In this document: positions 40,502-55,328 of the stretch, one piece after another | Layout: each line of letters starts with the position of its first letter | How positions within the stretch are numbered: position 1 is the first letter of the stretch | NCBI RefSeq assembly: GCF_900142675.1 | Contig: NZ_FRBS01000002.1 | Coordinates: forward strand, 248,001 to 312,000 | Reading direction: 5' to 3' | Length of the DNA: 64,000 bases | Source: Shouchella rhizosphaerae | Lineage (GTDB): Bacteria > Bacillota > Bacilli > Bacillales > Bacillaceae_D | Made by a program: the position numbers and the translations under genes | The notes under the pieces: generated by a model | Database searches by the model: none | Seen by the model: the letters and a program-made list of their open reading frames with translations, nothing else | What the model was told of the DNA's origin: nothing

Positions 40502-41043
40502 CGGCGATAAAAACGAGCTTGATTGATTTGCTTAGTGAGTTTACAAAGGAAGCGCCTCCTTTGGCGAGAAAACTTTTTGTTGTTGGCACATCGACAAGCG
40601 AAGTGGGAGGCGGACGGATCGGCAAACAAGGTTCAGAAAAAATTGCGGCTGAACTATATGACGCTTTCGTTCACTTTAGCAAGGAAACAGGCGCTCATCT
40701 CCTTTTCCAATGCTGTGAACACTTAAACCGTGCTTTAGTGGTTGAGCGTGCCATTGCCCATGCCCACCGGTTCACAGAAGTAGCGGCTGTACCTGTACCT
40801 CGGGCTGGCGGTGCTATGGCTGCGTATGCCTATAAGCATATGCAAGACCCTGTTCTAGTTGAACAAGCTGACTGCGACGCTGGGATTGACATTGGCGATA
40901 CATTCATCGGCATGCATTTAAAGCCGGTCGCTGTACCTGTGCGCGTTTCAGCAAATTCATTAGGCAGCGCCCACGTAACGTTTGCCTATTCTAGGCCGAA
41001 ATTAATTGGCGGAGAACGGGCCCGCTATTCCCTTAAAGATTAG
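40498..41043 (+). CDS. ywlG: UPF0340 / DUF436 family protein (YwlG)
   Basis: The 181-residue protein overlaps the rpiB stop (ATGA). GTSTSEVGGGRIGKQGS and FQCCEHLNRALVVER are conserved stretches of the family. Its function is not known to me. It precedes glyA as in B. subtilis. Confidence 0.87.
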   Translation: MTAIKTSLIDLLSEFTKEAPPLARKLFVVGTSTSEVGGGRIGKQGSEKIAAELYDAFVHFSKETGAHLLFQCCEHLNRALVVERAIAHAHRFTEVAAVPVPRAGGAMAAYAYKHMQDPVLVEQADCDAGIDIGDTFIGMHLKPVAVPVRVSANSLGSAHVTFAYSRPKLIGGERARYSLKD

Positions 41044-41269
41044 CGCTATCAAGGCTGCGGCGATCGGTTGTCAGGAAGCGTCGCTGCCAGTACAAACAAC
41101 GAAACGCAGATTGCAACGTCCTTTTTTAATGGAAAGGGATAACGGTTGAAACTGAATAAAAGAAAAAAATCGCTTATTATCTTCCGGAAAAACCTATTCT
41201 TTTAGCGATATATACGATAAAATGAAAAGCAATTAGACTAAAAAACGAATGTTGTGAGAGGGGCAGGGT

Positions 41270-42526
41270 ATGATGGAACATTTAAAAACGCAAGATCCAG
41301 CCGTATTTGAAGCGATTCGCCAAGAACTTGGCCGGCAACGAGACAAAATTGAATTGATTGCTTCAGAGAACTTTGTCAGCGAAGCGGTTATGGAAGCGCA
41401 AGGCTCGGTCTTGACGAATAAATATGCAGAAGGCTATCCTGGTCGCCGTTATTATGGTGGCTGCGAGTATGTTGATATTGCTGAAGACGTCGCGCGCGAC
41501 AGAGCGAAACAACTTTTTGGCGCCGCATATGTTAATGTTCAGCCGCATTCTGGCGCACAAGCAAACATGGGCGTTTATTTTACTATTCTCGAACATGGAG
41601 ACACGGTGCTTGGCATGAACTTGTCCCATGGTGGCCATTTAACGCACGGCAGCCCAGTCAATTTTAGTGGCATTCAATACCGTTTTGTGGAATACGGCGT
41701 CCGTGAAGACGACAAGCGCATCGATTACGAAGCCGTTAGAGAAGCAGCCAAGACGCACCAGCCTAAATTAATTGTAGCTGGAGCAAGTGCTTACCCCCGT
41801 GAAATCGACTTTAAAAAATTCCGGGAAATTGCGGATGAAGTTGGCGCTTATCTTATGGTAGACATGGCCCATATTGCTGGCCTTGTCGCTGCAGGCCTCC
41901 ATCAAAACCCTGTGCCATACGCCCATTTTGTCACAACCACGACTCATAAAACGTTACGTGGCCCACGGGGCGGCATGATTTTGTGCAATGAGGAGACGGC
42001 AGAGGAATTTGGGAAAAAGCTCGATAAGTCGATCTTCCCAGGCATTCAAGGCGGCCCGCTTATGCACGTGATTGCCGCAAAAGCGGTTGCCTTTGGAGAA
42101 GCATTGTCAGATGAATTTAAAACGTATGCCAAGCAAATCATTGCCAATGCAAAGCGCCTTGGCGAAAAGCTTCAAGCGGAAGGCGTGGACATCGTTTCTG
42201 GTGGCACGGATAACCATTTGCTGTTGCTTGATTTGCGTTCCTTGCAATTGACCGGCAAAGTCGCTGAAAAAGCGTTAGACGCCGTCGGCATTACAACCAA
42301 TAAAAACGCAATTCCATTTGATCCTGAGAAACCATTTGTAACGAGTGGCATTCGAATTGGCACCGCCGCTGTTACATCGCGTGGCTTTGGGGAAAACGAA
42401 ATGGATGAAATTGGCGAACTCATTGCACTGACGCTCAAAAACATCGACAATGAAGAAGCGCTAAACAGCGTCCGTTCACGTGTTGCCGCATTGACAAAAA
42501 CATTTCCGATGTACCCAAATTTGTAA
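41270..42526 (+). CDS. glyA: Serine hydroxymethyltransferase
   Basis: The 418-residue PLP enzyme converts serine and tetrahydrofolate to glycine and methylene-tetrahydrofolate. The PLP Lys lies in [14 protein letters not shown], and [15 protein letters not shown] and [14 protein letters not shown] are intact. Two ATG codons are adjacent (41270, 41273) after GAGGGGC. The 226 bases upstream show no clear terminator and only a possible -10 (TAAAAT) near 41217. Confidence 0.95.
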   Translation: MMEHLKTQDPAVFEAIRQELGRQRDKIELIASENFVSEAVMEAQGSVLTNKYAEGYPGRRYYGGCEYVDIAEDVARDRAKQLFGAAYVNVQPHSGAQANMGVYFTILEHGDTVLGMNLSHGGHLTHGSPVNFSGIQYRFVEYGVREDDKRIDYEAVREAAKTHQPKLIVAGASAYPREIDFKKFREIADEVGAYLMVDMAHIAGLVAAGLHQNPVPYAHFVTTTTHKTLRGPRGGMILCNEETAEEFGKKLDKSIFPGIQGGPLMHVIAAKAVAFGEALSDEFKTYAKQIIANAKRLGEKLQAEGVDIVSGGTDNHLLLLDLRSLQLTGKVAEKALDAVGITTNKNAIPFDPEKPFVTSGIRIGTAAVTSRGFGENEMDEIGELIALTLKNIDNEEALNSVRSRVAALTKTFPMYPNL

Positions 42527-42532
42527 GTTTTA

Positions 42533-42558
42533 GCAGCCTTCTTGTACAAGAAGGCTGC
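42533..42558. terminator. Hairpin after glyA
   Basis: GCAGCCTTCTTG and CAAGAAGGCTGC are perfect 12-base arms around TA. No T tract follows; repeat copy E begins directly at its end. Confidence 0.65.
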
Positions 42559-42649
42559 AGACCGTAGACAAACGCCCGCATACGTCGTCGTTTGTCTCGG
42601 TCATATCCTCATGAACCCCCGTTCTATTCGCATCTTCCCTCGCCTGCAC
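42558..42649 (+). repeat. Dispersed intergenic repeat, copy E (short form)
   Basis: The first 33 bases match copies C and D; the last 41 bases (42609-42649) match 30592-30632 with two differences. GACAAACG and CGTTTGTC inside the repeat are perfect 8-base arms. It lies in the glyA-upp gap. Confidence 0.8.
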
Positions 42650-42720
42650 TCCTAGTCTGTCAAGCGTTTTCTATCAGTCTGTCATTTTTGTCGGCAAATC
42701 GTGTGTTTTTGAACTTTCAC

Positions 42721-42750
42721 TTGAAGGAGAAAGGGGTCTTCATGTAAAAT
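42721..42750 (+). promoter_or_regulatory. Probable promoter of upp
   Basis: TTGAAG and TAAAAT are 18 bases apart, 50 bases before the upp start. Confidence 0.5.
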
Positions 42751-42799
42751 CAATCAGAGTGTGTCGAAAAATGGCGATATAGGAAAAGGAGTGTAAGCG

Positions 42800-43429
42800 A
42801 TGGGAAAAGTGCATGTTTTGGATCACCCGCTGATTCAGCATAAGCTATCTTATATTCGTGACAAGCATACAGGTACAAAAGAATTCCGCGAGCTCGTTGA
42901 TGAAGTGGCCGCTTTAATGGCGTTTGAAGTGACCCGTGATTTGCCTTTGGAAGCTGCAGAAATCGAAACACCTGTCGGCCCAGCTAAAGTGAAAAAGCTG
43001 GCAGGGAAAAAATTAGGTTTGGTTCCGATTTTGCGCGCAGGGATCGGCATGTCAGAAGGGATTTTGCGTATGATTCCTGCTGCTCGTGTCGGCCATGTCG
43101 GCTTGTATCGTGATCCTGAAACGCTAAAGCCCCATGAGTATTATGTAAAGCTACCGAATGATGTTGAAGAGCGGGAATTGCTTGTCATTGATCCGATGTT
43201 GGCAACAGGTGGTTCTGTCGTTGAAGCAATCAATAGTTTGAAAAAGCGCGGTGCAAAAAGCATGCGTCTCATTTGTCTTGTAGCTGCTCCTGAAGGCGTC
43301 ACTTACGTACAAAAGGAACATCCTGATGTCGATATTTACTTAGCTGCGCTTGATGAAAAGCTAAATGAAAAAGGCTACATTGTGCCAGGACTTGGCGATG
43401 CTGGCGATCGGCTGTTTGGCACAAAATAA
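42800..43429 (+). CDS. upp: Uracil phosphoribosyltransferase
   Basis: The 209-residue salvage enzyme makes UMP from uracil and PRPP. The PRPP loop is [12 protein letters not shown], and the C-terminal uracil-binding [13 protein letters not shown] is present. AAAAGGAG precedes the ATG. In B. subtilis upp lies next to the atp operon; here vpr and an acetyltransferase lie between. Confidence 0.95.
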   Translation: MGKVHVLDHPLIQHKLSYIRDKHTGTKEFRELVDEVAALMAFEVTRDLPLEAAEIETPVGPAKVKKLAGKKLGLVPILRAGIGMSEGILRMIPAARVGHVGLYRDPETLKPHEYYVKLPNDVEERELLVIDPMLATGGSVVEAINSLKKRGAKSMRLICLVAAPEGVTYVQKEHPDVDIYLAALDEKLNEKGYIVPGLGDAGDRLFGTK

Positions 43430-43441
43430 CGAACGAGTAGT

Positions 43442-43474
43442 CGCCCACATTCATGCATGGCGGGAATGTGGGCG
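43442..43474. terminator. Hairpin between upp and the acetyltransferase gene
   Basis: CGCCCACATTC and GAATGTGGGCG are perfect 11-base arms. The hairpin includes the last codons of the minus-strand gene and lies 12 bases beyond the upp stop. No T tract is present. Confidence 0.5.
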
Positions 43475-43924
43475 CTGCTTTGTGGAAAAGTCGATTTCAT
43501 AGCAAGGAAAGCCTTGCCCCTCTTGGTGGACAGGTTCATAGCCGAGCTTTTCATAAAAAGCGGACGCGCTGAAAGAAGCATGCCATTGCAGCCAAGTAGC
43601 CTGGCGTATGTGCGACCAACGAAGAACGCCTTTAAATAATTGCCGTCCTGCGCCTTTTGCTCTGTGTTCAGGAAGGACATACAATTCCTGGAGGCGGCAT
43701 AGCTTCGTGCCGGTACGTAAATGTACGCCAAAATCTTGTGCCCACACGTAGCCGATTAATTCGTCTTGTTCTTCGGCGACGGCAATGTAATGATGTGAAT
43801 CGTTGGAGTATCGCTTAAACCGGTGCTCTAAACGATGTTGGTCGTCTGGGCTTCCTTGTTCCTTCATTAGTTTGCATACAGATGGTCCATCGTGTTGGAC
43901 CGATTCGCGAATGAGCATATTCAT
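43451..43924 (-). CDS. GNAT acetyltransferase
   Basis: The 157-residue single-domain acetyltransferase has LQELYVLPEHRAKGAGRQLF, where RAKGAG is the acetyl-CoA loop, and AFYEKLGYEP near the end. I use the ATG at 43924, seven bases after GGAGGG. The substrate is unknown. It converges on upp and diverges from vpr; the DnaA-box cluster lies in its upstream region. Confidence 0.85.
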   Translation of the reverse strand: MNMLIRESVQHDGPSVCKLMKEQGSPDDQHRLEHRFKRYSNDSHHYIAVAEEQDELIGYVWAQDFGVHLRTGTKLCRLQELYVLPEHRAKGAGRQLFKGVLRWSHIRQATWLQWHASFSASAFYEKLGYEPVHQEGQGFPCYEIDFSTKQRPHSRHA

Positions 43925-43945
43925 TTGCGTTCCCTCCAAGTTTAT

Positions 43946-44017
43946 TTATCCACATAATCCTCTGAATTACCCACAGCAATTATTAGTTATCAACAGAACA
44001 ACATAATTTTATCCACA
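43946..44017. promoter_or_regulatory. DnaA-box cluster between the acetyltransferase and vpr
   Basis: Within 72 bases there are two perfect boxes (TTATCCACA at 43946 and 44009) and two with one mismatch (TTACCCACA at 43967, TTATCAACA at 43987), all in the same orientation. The vpr start is about 100 bases downstream. Confidence 0.85.
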
Positions 44018-44113
44018 GTTGTAAACATTCTATGCACAATAAACGCTTTCCTGCATAGCGAGCTGCGTATAGACACATACTACACGTTACGACACGCAGT
44101 AGGGGAGATCATA

Positions 44114-46393
44114 ATGAAACGAGTGCAAGCTTGCATACTGCTGGTTATATTAGGTTTTTCAGGACTTATTCCGCATGTGGCGGCTGCCGAAACCTATCCT
44201 GTTACGCCAAGGGCGACGGAAACCGTGTCCGACGAGCAGCAAAGCGGCAGGCGAGTGGTCATTGTATCGGCGAAAGGGAATGTTGACAACGCAGTAGAGC
44301 AAGTAAAGGATGCGGTTCCTTCAGCCAAAATTAGGCATGTTTTTAAAGTAGTTTACGGAGGATTTTCGCTAGATTTATTAGAAGAAGACATTGATGTATT
44401 AAAAAAATTAGACGGGATTGCCCGTGTTGATGATATTGCTATTTACCAGCCAAGCCTTGAAAGCAGCATTCCATTTGTGGGTGCAGGAAAAAGCGATAAG
44501 CGCCACTTAGGGCCAGGAGGGGAGGCATTGACTGGCAAGGGCGTCAAAGTCGGCGTCATTGATACAGGAGTGGATTACGAACATCCTGATTTGCGCGCCA
44601 ATGTAAAAGGTGGTTACGATGTTATCGATGAAGATGAAGACCCAATGGAAACAAAAGCGGACCAAGGAGAGCCGACTTTCCATGGAACTCACGTTGCTGG
44701 CGTTATTGCCGCCAATGGCCGCATAAAAGGAGTTGCTCCTGAAGCAGAAATTTATGCTTACCGCGCCCTTGGGCCAGGTGGGCAAGGGACGACTGAACAA
44801 GTGTTGGAAGCGATTGAAAAAGCGGTTGCCGATGGAGTGGACGTTTTGAATTTGTCACTTGGAAATACGGTAAATGGACCAGATTGGCCAACTAGCCTTG
44901 CTTTGGATCGCGCAGTTGACAAAGGCGTAGTCGCTGTGACTTCAAGTGGCAACAGCGGGCCAAATATGTGGACTGTCGGTTCACCTGGGACTTCGGCGAA
45001 AGCGATCTCTGTCGGTGCCTCTCTCCCGCCAGTGGAAATTCCGTATATGACATTGACGAATGAAAAGGAGCGCCGGCTTGAATTAACGCCACTCGTTGGC
45101 GCAAAGCCATGGAAGCTTAAGCGTGACATTCCCGTTGTCGAAGCGGGACATGGACTTGTTTCTGATTATAAGGACGTTGATGCAAAAGGAAAGCTCGTTT
45201 TAGTAAAAAGGGGTCGTTCTACTTTTGCTGAAAAAATGGAGACAGCACGAAAAGCGGGGGCAACTGGGATTTTAATTTACAATAATTTAAAAGGAAGTTT
45301 TGCAGGGGGCGTTATGCAGTCCGTTGACTTAATCGGGGCAAGCCTAAGCAAAGAAGACGGCGAATGGCTGCTTGAACAACTGGACCATTCAAAAAAAGAA
45401 CTGTCCGTGCGCACTGGCTATGAACAAAAGCAAGACTTGCTGGCGTCGTTTAGTTCGAGAGGGCCGGTTACTGAAACATGGGAAGTGAAACCCGATCTCG
45501 TTGCTCCAGGAGTGGCGATTCAGAGTACTGTACCAAAAGGTTATTTAGGCTTAAATGGAACGAGTATGGCCAGCCCCCATGTGGCAGGGGCGGCGGCTCT
45601 TTTGATCCAACAGCATCCAGACTGGAACCCTGAACAAGTAAAAGCGGCTTTAATGAACACAACGAAGTGTTTAGTCGATGAACAAGGAAGGGAGTACATG
45701 CCCCACGAACAAGGTGCTGGAAGGTTGCAAGTAGACAAGGCGCTCGAAACGAAGACACTTGTCTACCCGAGTTCGCTAACATTCGGCACTTGGGAAAAAA
45801 AAGCACCACGTACAAAAAGGGAGCTAACGGTCACGATTGAAAACATGGAAAGCAAAGCGAGAGTGTACCATATTGTTCCACCGCTTGGAGAGTTGGATGG
45901 AATTGAGTGGGAAACCCCTTTTTCGGTAACCGTTGGTCCCAATGAAAAAAAGCAAGTGACACTCGCTGCTGACATTGATCCGGCGCTTTTGCAAGAAGGG
46001 CTCCATGCCGGCACGGTCGAAATTACAGGCGGGAGCGACACGATCCGCCTTCCGTATGTGTTGTTTATGGAAGAGCCGAATTACCCGCGGGTGATGGCCT
46101 TTCAATTTGTCCATGGAGATGCTAAAAATAGTTATTACTACGAGTACTATTTGCCAGGAGGGGCAGAAGAATCAGGGATTGCCTTATTTGATCCCGATAC
46201 GTTTGAATTTGTAGATGTCCTAGTCTCCCACGAACATTCTGAGCGTGGAATGGTAAGCGGCGAGCTATCTGATTTAAATGTGGCTCCAGGCCGATACAGA
46301 GCGTTAGTGTTTGCGAAAAGTGAAGGCGTAAAAGACACAATCGAGGCGTTCATTGATGTCGGGGAGCCGCCGCTTTTCCCAAAAGAAGGCTAA
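44114..46393 (+). CDS. vpr: Extracellular serine protease Vpr
   Basis: The 759-residue subtilase has a signal peptide (about 1-24), an inhibitor-type propeptide (about 45-110) and the S8 catalytic domain with D150 (VIDTGVD), H193 (HGTHVAG) and S484 (NGTSMASPHVAG). A protease-associated domain is inserted between the His and Ser motifs (about 325-430). The C-terminal region is beta-rich. It is likely secreted and processed. GGGGAG precedes the ATG. It splits upp from the atp operon, unlike B. subtilis. Confidence 0.92.
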   Translation: MKRVQACILLVILGFSGLIPHVAAAETYPVTPRATETVSDEQQSGRRVVIVSAKGNVDNAVEQVKDAVPSAKIRHVFKVVYGGFSLDLLEEDIDVLKKLDGIARVDDIAIYQPSLESSIPFVGAGKSDKRHLGPGGEALTGKGVKVGVIDTGVDYEHPDLRANVKGGYDVIDEDEDPMETKADQGEPTFHGTHVAGVIAANGRIKGVAPEAEIYAYRALGPGGQGTTEQVLEAIEKAVADGVDVLNLSLGNTVNGPDWPTSLALDRAVDKGVVAVTSSGNSGPNMWTVGSPGTSAKAISVGASLPPVEIPYMTLTNEKERRLELTPLVGAKPWKLKRDIPVVEAGHGLVSDYKDVDAKGKLVLVKRGRSTFAEKMETARKAGATGILIYNNLKGSFAGGVMQSVDLIGASLSKEDGEWLLEQLDHSKKELSVRTGYEQKQDLLASFSSRGPVTETWEVKPDLVAPGVAIQSTVPKGYLGLNGTSMASPHVAGAAALLIQQHPDWNPEQVKAALMNTTKCLVDEQGREYMPHEQGAGRLQVDKALETKTLVYPSSLTFGTWEKKAPRTKRELTVTIENMESKARVYHIVPPLGELDGIEWETPFSVTVGPNEKKQVTLAADIDPALLQEGLHAGTVEITGGSDTIRLPYVLFMEEPNYPRVMAFQFVHGDAKNSYYYEYYLPGGAEESGIALFDPDTFEFVDVLVSHEHSERGMVSGELSDLNVAPGRYRALVFAKSEGVKDTIEAFIDVGEPPLFPKEG

Positions 46394-46395
46394 TA

Positions 46396-46430
46396 CATGA
46401 AAAAAACCGCATTCTCAGGCGGTTTTTTTC
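46396..46430 (+). terminator. Terminator of vpr
   Basis: AAAAAAACCGC and GCGGTTTTTTT arms with an eight-base loop. Confidence 0.92.
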
Positions 46431-46649
46431 GTGTATTTGGACATATGCAGAGCGTTTTGTCAATCGGTTATCGTTCTTCCAGCAGGTGAATTGCAACACA
46501 ATCGCCATTTTTAATGTAGCGGATAGGGCAAAAAATGCCTCTATGCATATAGGTAGCGCTTTATTTGGGAAATCTCAAACAATACTATGACAGTTGTGTG
46601 AACAAATCGAGGCTCTTTCATAACTCTTGTGATTTCCTTGTAAAATTCG

Positions 46650-46678
46650 TTGACACGTGGGGGTGGCTATTGTACGAT
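46650..46678 (+). promoter_or_regulatory. Sigma-A promoter of the atp operon
   Basis: A perfect TTGACA and TACGAT are 17 bases apart, 73 bases before the atpZ start. The stretch 46431-46649 upstream holds no recognisable gene other than a 26-codon minus-strand frame at 46468-46548 without a ribosome site. Confidence 0.8.
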
Positions 46679-46751
46679 TATAAGGGTCCTCATGATAAGG
46701 GTTACATGTGCGTTATGAATGGGTTTGCAATATGCGATGGAGGTCGTTTCA

Positions 46752-46976
46752 TTGTCTAAACCAAACCGGAATCCGATGCGTGCGTTTGCGCTTGTGTCCA
46801 TCATCACTTCCTACGTTATCGGTGGTGTTGTTGGCGGGTTATTTCTTGGACTTTGGCTCGACAAATTGTTTGGGTTAGAACCCCTTTTTTTGATTATTTG
46901 CTTGTTAGCTGGCCTAGGGACTGGTACATATGGCATTTATAAAGCGGTTCAGCCATTTTTAGGAGACGATCAATAG
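46752..46976 (+). CDS. atpZ: ATP synthase accessory protein AtpZ
   Basis: The 74-residue protein has two membrane segments joined by a short loop (GLWLDKLFGLEP), the AtpZ/ATPase_gene1 pattern. Alkaliphilic Bacillus carry atpZ before atpI. It may aid Mg supply or assembly. The start is TTG at 46752, seven bases after GGAGGT; an upstream ATG 11 codons away overlaps other signals. Its stop overlaps the GTG of atpI. Confidence 0.85.
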   Translation: MSKPNRNPMRAFALVSIITSYVIGGVVGGLFLGLWLDKLFGLEPLFLIICLLAGLGTGTYGIYKAVQPFLGDDQ

Positions 46977-47374
46977 TGCCGGAACCGAAAAGCCTTCTAA
47001 AACAGCAAATGTGGCATTATTCGTGTATAGTTGGATTTATCAGTCTCATTTTCGTCATAGGTTCTATCTTTACACCACTCCAAACGATTTTCCTCGGCCT
47101 TTTATTAGGCGTCTCTGTCAGCTATTTGAATTTGTGGATCACTTACCACAACGCAAGCGTCATAGGAACGAACGTCGCTCCGTCGAAACGACCCTTTATG
47201 GTTTTCGCGGGATTGGGATTTGTGTTTCGACTCATCTTTGCGTTCATAGCGATTTGGCTGGCTCTTCAATTTCCAGAAAACATCCATATTGTTGCGGTTG
47301 TGGTTGGGCTAGGGCTGCTATACGGTGTGATGATGGTCGACATGTTCATAAAAGCTCTCATACGAAAGAGGTGA
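46976..47374 (+). CDS. atpI: ATP synthase protein I
   Basis: The 132-residue protein has four membrane segments and resembles the AtpI chaperone, which helps assemble the c ring. GTG overlaps the atpZ stop and follows AGGAGA. It precedes atpB. Confidence 0.88.
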   Translation: MPEPKSLLKQQMWHYSCIVGFISLIFVIGSIFTPLQTIFLGLLLGVSVSYLNLWITYHNASVIGTNVAPSKRPFMVFAGLGFVFRLIFAFIAIWLALQFPENIHIVAVVVGLGLLYGVMMVDMFIKALIRKR

Positions 47375-48097
<723 letters not shown>

Positions 48098-48154
48098 TTT
48101 CGTGATTCTCGCTCAATTTCAGAGCATTAGTTACTATAAAAATTTAAACCTTAA

Positions 48155-48385
<231 letters not shown>

Positions 48386-48491
48386 CGCAAACATTTTATA
48401 GTTTGACTAGAGGGGCGACAGTGTTCTACAAAACAGAACCTCTCGCCTTTATTTATGCAAGGACGATTACTTCTGCAAAAGGGGTGTAAAC

Positions 48492-48973
48492 ATGGTCATC
48501 GAATGGGGCACAGCCCTCTACCAACTATTGGCATTCGCTGTGTTGCTTTTAATTCTTTCTAAATTTGCCCTCAAGCCGCTTCTTGGCGTCATGCAAAAAC
48601 GGCAAGATATGATTAATGAGCAAATTGATTCAGCGGAACAAAACCGCAAGGAAGCTGAAAAACTGCTTGCAGAACAGCGGGAAGAAATGCAAAAGGCGCG
48701 AGTCGAAGCGCGTGAACTGATTGAAAATGCAAAAAAAGCAGGCGAACAGCAAGGGCAGGAAATGGTCCGCGCCGCCAAAGAAGAAGCACAGCGCATTCAT
48801 CAGCAAGCGTTGGCGGAAATCCAAAACGAAAAAGACCAGGCTGTAGCCGCTCTTCGCGAACAGGTTGCGTCTCTCTCTGTCTTAATTGCACAGAAAGTTA
48901 TTGAAAAAGAACTTGACGCAAGCGAGCAAGACCAGCTTGTCCAAGAGTATCTTAAACAAGCGAGCGAAGAGCT

Positions 48974-48977
<4 letters not shown>
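48492..48977 (+). CDS. atpF: ATP synthase subunit b
   Basis: The 161-residue stator subunit has one N-terminal membrane helix and a long charged coiled coil rich in Glu, Lys, Gln and Ala. AAAGGGGTG precedes the ATG. It overlaps atpH by four bases. Confidence 0.95.
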
Positions 48978-51968
<2,991 letters not shown>

Positions 51969-51987
51969 AACAAATGCTTATTAGTAG

Positions 51988-53412
<1,425 letters not shown>

Positions 53413-53480
53413 ATCAATGCACAAGGAAACGGCTTTATCTGTTTCCTTGTCGCCTGATTGCCGACAGAGGAGGGGTACAC

Positions 53481-53882
53481 GTGGCAACGATACAAGTCAG
53501 TGTCATCACGCCTGACGGGGCTGTCTATGAAGGAGATGCCGAATTGGTTGTCGTTAAGACAGTGGAAGGCGAACTTGGCATCAAAGCAAAACATATTCCG
53601 CTTGTCAGTCCGCTTGCTGTAGGCCCTGCTCGGTTCATCAAAGAAGGGAAAGAAGAACAGGTCGCGGTTTCGAGCGGTTTTGTAGAAGTCAGGCCAGACC
53701 ATGTCTCTATTCTGGCCGAGGCGGCCGAACGTCCCGAGCAAATTGACACCGAACGTGCCCGAAAGGCAAAAGAACGTGCCGAGCAGCGGTTAGCAAGTGA
53801 GCATGTTGACAGAAAGCGGGCGGAAGCAGCCCTTCAACGTGCGATCACAAGAATGGATGTCGCCAAACATAAAGGCGCATAA
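53481..53882 (+). CDS. atpC: ATP synthase subunit epsilon
   Basis: The 133-residue subunit has an N-terminal beta barrel ([16 protein letters not shown] in part) and a C-terminal helical hairpin rich in Arg, Ala and Glu that can inhibit ATP hydrolysis. The start is GTG at 53481 after GAGGAGGGG. It is the last gene of the operon. Confidence 0.94.
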   Translation: MATIQVSVITPDGAVYEGDAELVVVKTVEGELGIKAKHIPLVSPLAVGPARFIKEGKEEQVAVSSGFVEVRPDHVSILAEAAERPEQIDTERARKAKERAEQRLASEHVDRKRAEAALQRAITRMDVAKHKGA

Positions 53883-53907
53883 GCTGGCAACATGTAATCC
53901 AACGTAA

Positions 53908-53967
53908 AAATGTCAAAAATCCCGTGAAATCGTTTAAAGATTAGCGGGATTTTTGACATTTTTTTAT
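53908..53967 (+). terminator. Terminator of the atp operon
   Basis: AAATGTCAAAAATCCCG and CGGGATTTTTGACATTT form a 17-bp stem with a 20-base loop, followed by T. The bases from 53968 to 54203 show no gene and no convincing promoter. Confidence 0.92.
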
Positions 53968-54203
53968 TGAAAAACCGGTTATAAAACATAGCAAAAGTGG
54001 TATGAAAACGTTAATGGGGCCTCTTTCAACAATTGCTTCATTTTGTGACAAAACGTTCAAAAATAAACTATGTAAAATCGGTAAATCGGGACGTTAATCG
54101 CTGGCTTTTTTGAAACAAATCCGTTATGATGGTTAATGGATTGCAATCGTTTGGCTTGACAAGTGCTTGACTGCAATCAACAGCAAGAAATGGGGTCGTT
54201 TTT

Positions 54204-54437
54204 TTGACGGACGGATTAGGTTTGGGAGCATTCATACATATTGTCGTGAATCTTCTTTGTCTTGTAATCGCTTGGTGGGCTCTTGAGTCGTTTCGCTTCG
54301 ATCTGTTCGTTAAAAATCCAAAAAGCAAACAAGCTGCGTTGCTTCGAGTCATGTGTGCGATTGCTCTTGGTACTTTAGTCGCTCGCTTTCTCCTTGATTA
54401 CTTTCAAGCAACACAACTTTTGCCCTATTTATTTTAG
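54204..54437 (+). CDS. ywzB: DUF1146 membrane protein (YwzB)
   Basis: The 77-residue protein has two membrane segments with a WWALESFRFD segment between them, the pattern of DUF1146. It starts with TTG after GGGGT. It lies between the atp operon and ywmB, as ywzB does in B. subtilis. Function unknown. Confidence 0.83.
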   Translation: MTDGLGLGAFIHIVVNLLCLVIAWWALESFRFDLFVKNPKSKQAALLRVMCAIALGTLVARFLLDYFQATQLLPYLF

Positions 54438-54528
54438 TGAAAAGAACCCTCATCTTTCATGTATGCATTTTCTCCAAAAGGTAAAAATGGTACTAATAAG
54501 ACCATGGCGTTAAAGGGAGAGAACGTAC

Positions 54529-55287
54529 ATGCAAAAGATGATAAAAGCGGGTTTTTTAGCGTTTGTGATTGGGATTTGCGGTGCAATGGTTTTTGCGCCA
54601 CTCCATGAAAAAAACAAGGATCAATTGCTTTTTGCGAAAGCAGAAGCGATGCTCGAATTAGCGAGACAGGAACAATTGCATGTCATTAGTTGGCAAGTTC
54701 GAGCAAAAGGAAATGAAGAAGTCGTTCATTCTAAAGGCGAGTATGAGCAAAAGGTCGATGCCTTTGCAGCCGAGCATCCAACTTTTGAACGGCAACCTTT
54801 GGAATCAAATCAGGACAGTTGGAGTGAAGTGTTCATTCAGGATAGGGGGAACGGCCTGCAAGAAGTCGTTAAGTGGCTTGCTGTAAAGGACGAAGGCCAA
54901 ATCATCCTGATGAAGTCGTACGAGCTTATAGCGAGTGCCGAAGAATCCGTTTTCGATCAAGCCCTTTTAAAGGAACGCCTGAACCGTTTGGAAATGGAGT
55001 CAGCTTTGCTTTTTTACCAATTGACAGCTGAAACAACCACATTAAATGACGATTCGTTGTTCGCAACTGGCAAACGTTACATGGAGCAGCTTGGGGCAAC
55101 AATCCAAGAAGTGCTGAAAGAAGAAACGTTTGTGTCTTTGTCTGCGTACAATAATGAATGGGACACTGGAATTGCTTTAGAAAACGGAAACAACATGAAT
55201 GTTCAAGTTGCCTTGAGACAAAACCCAGACTTGGGCCAGCAGACAAGAGTAACTTTAGGAACGCCTATAATTACGACTGAATATTGA
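54529..55287 (+). CDS. ywmB: YwmB family protein
   Basis: The 252-residue protein has an N-terminal membrane anchor or signal (about 7-25) and an external domain of mixed strands and helices, fitting YwmB (DUF1779). It precedes murAA. AGGGAGAG precedes the ATG. Function unknown. Confidence 0.8.
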   Translation: MQKMIKAGFLAFVIGICGAMVFAPLHEKNKDQLLFAKAEAMLELARQEQLHVISWQVRAKGNEEVVHSKGEYEQKVDAFAAEHPTFERQPLESNQDSWSEVFIQDRGNGLQEVVKWLAVKDEGQIILMKSYELIASAEESVFDQALLKERLNRLEMESALLFYQLTAETTTLNDDSLFATGKRYMEQLGATIQEVLKEETFVSLSAYNNEWDTGIALENGNNMNVQVALRQNPDLGQQTRVTLGTPIITTEY

Positions 55288-55328
55288 TAATATAGAAGAG
55301 AAAAAATACTGACGCGGAGGGGAATACG

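Noticed and set aside
41155-41260. Possible PurR boxes before glyA (AAAACGAATGTTG)
   Set aside because: Only a single partial match; a pair of inverted boxes at proper spacing is not visible.
44038-44052. A cre-like sequence (TAAACGCTTTCC) before vpr
   Set aside because: Too many mismatches to the CcpA consensus ends.
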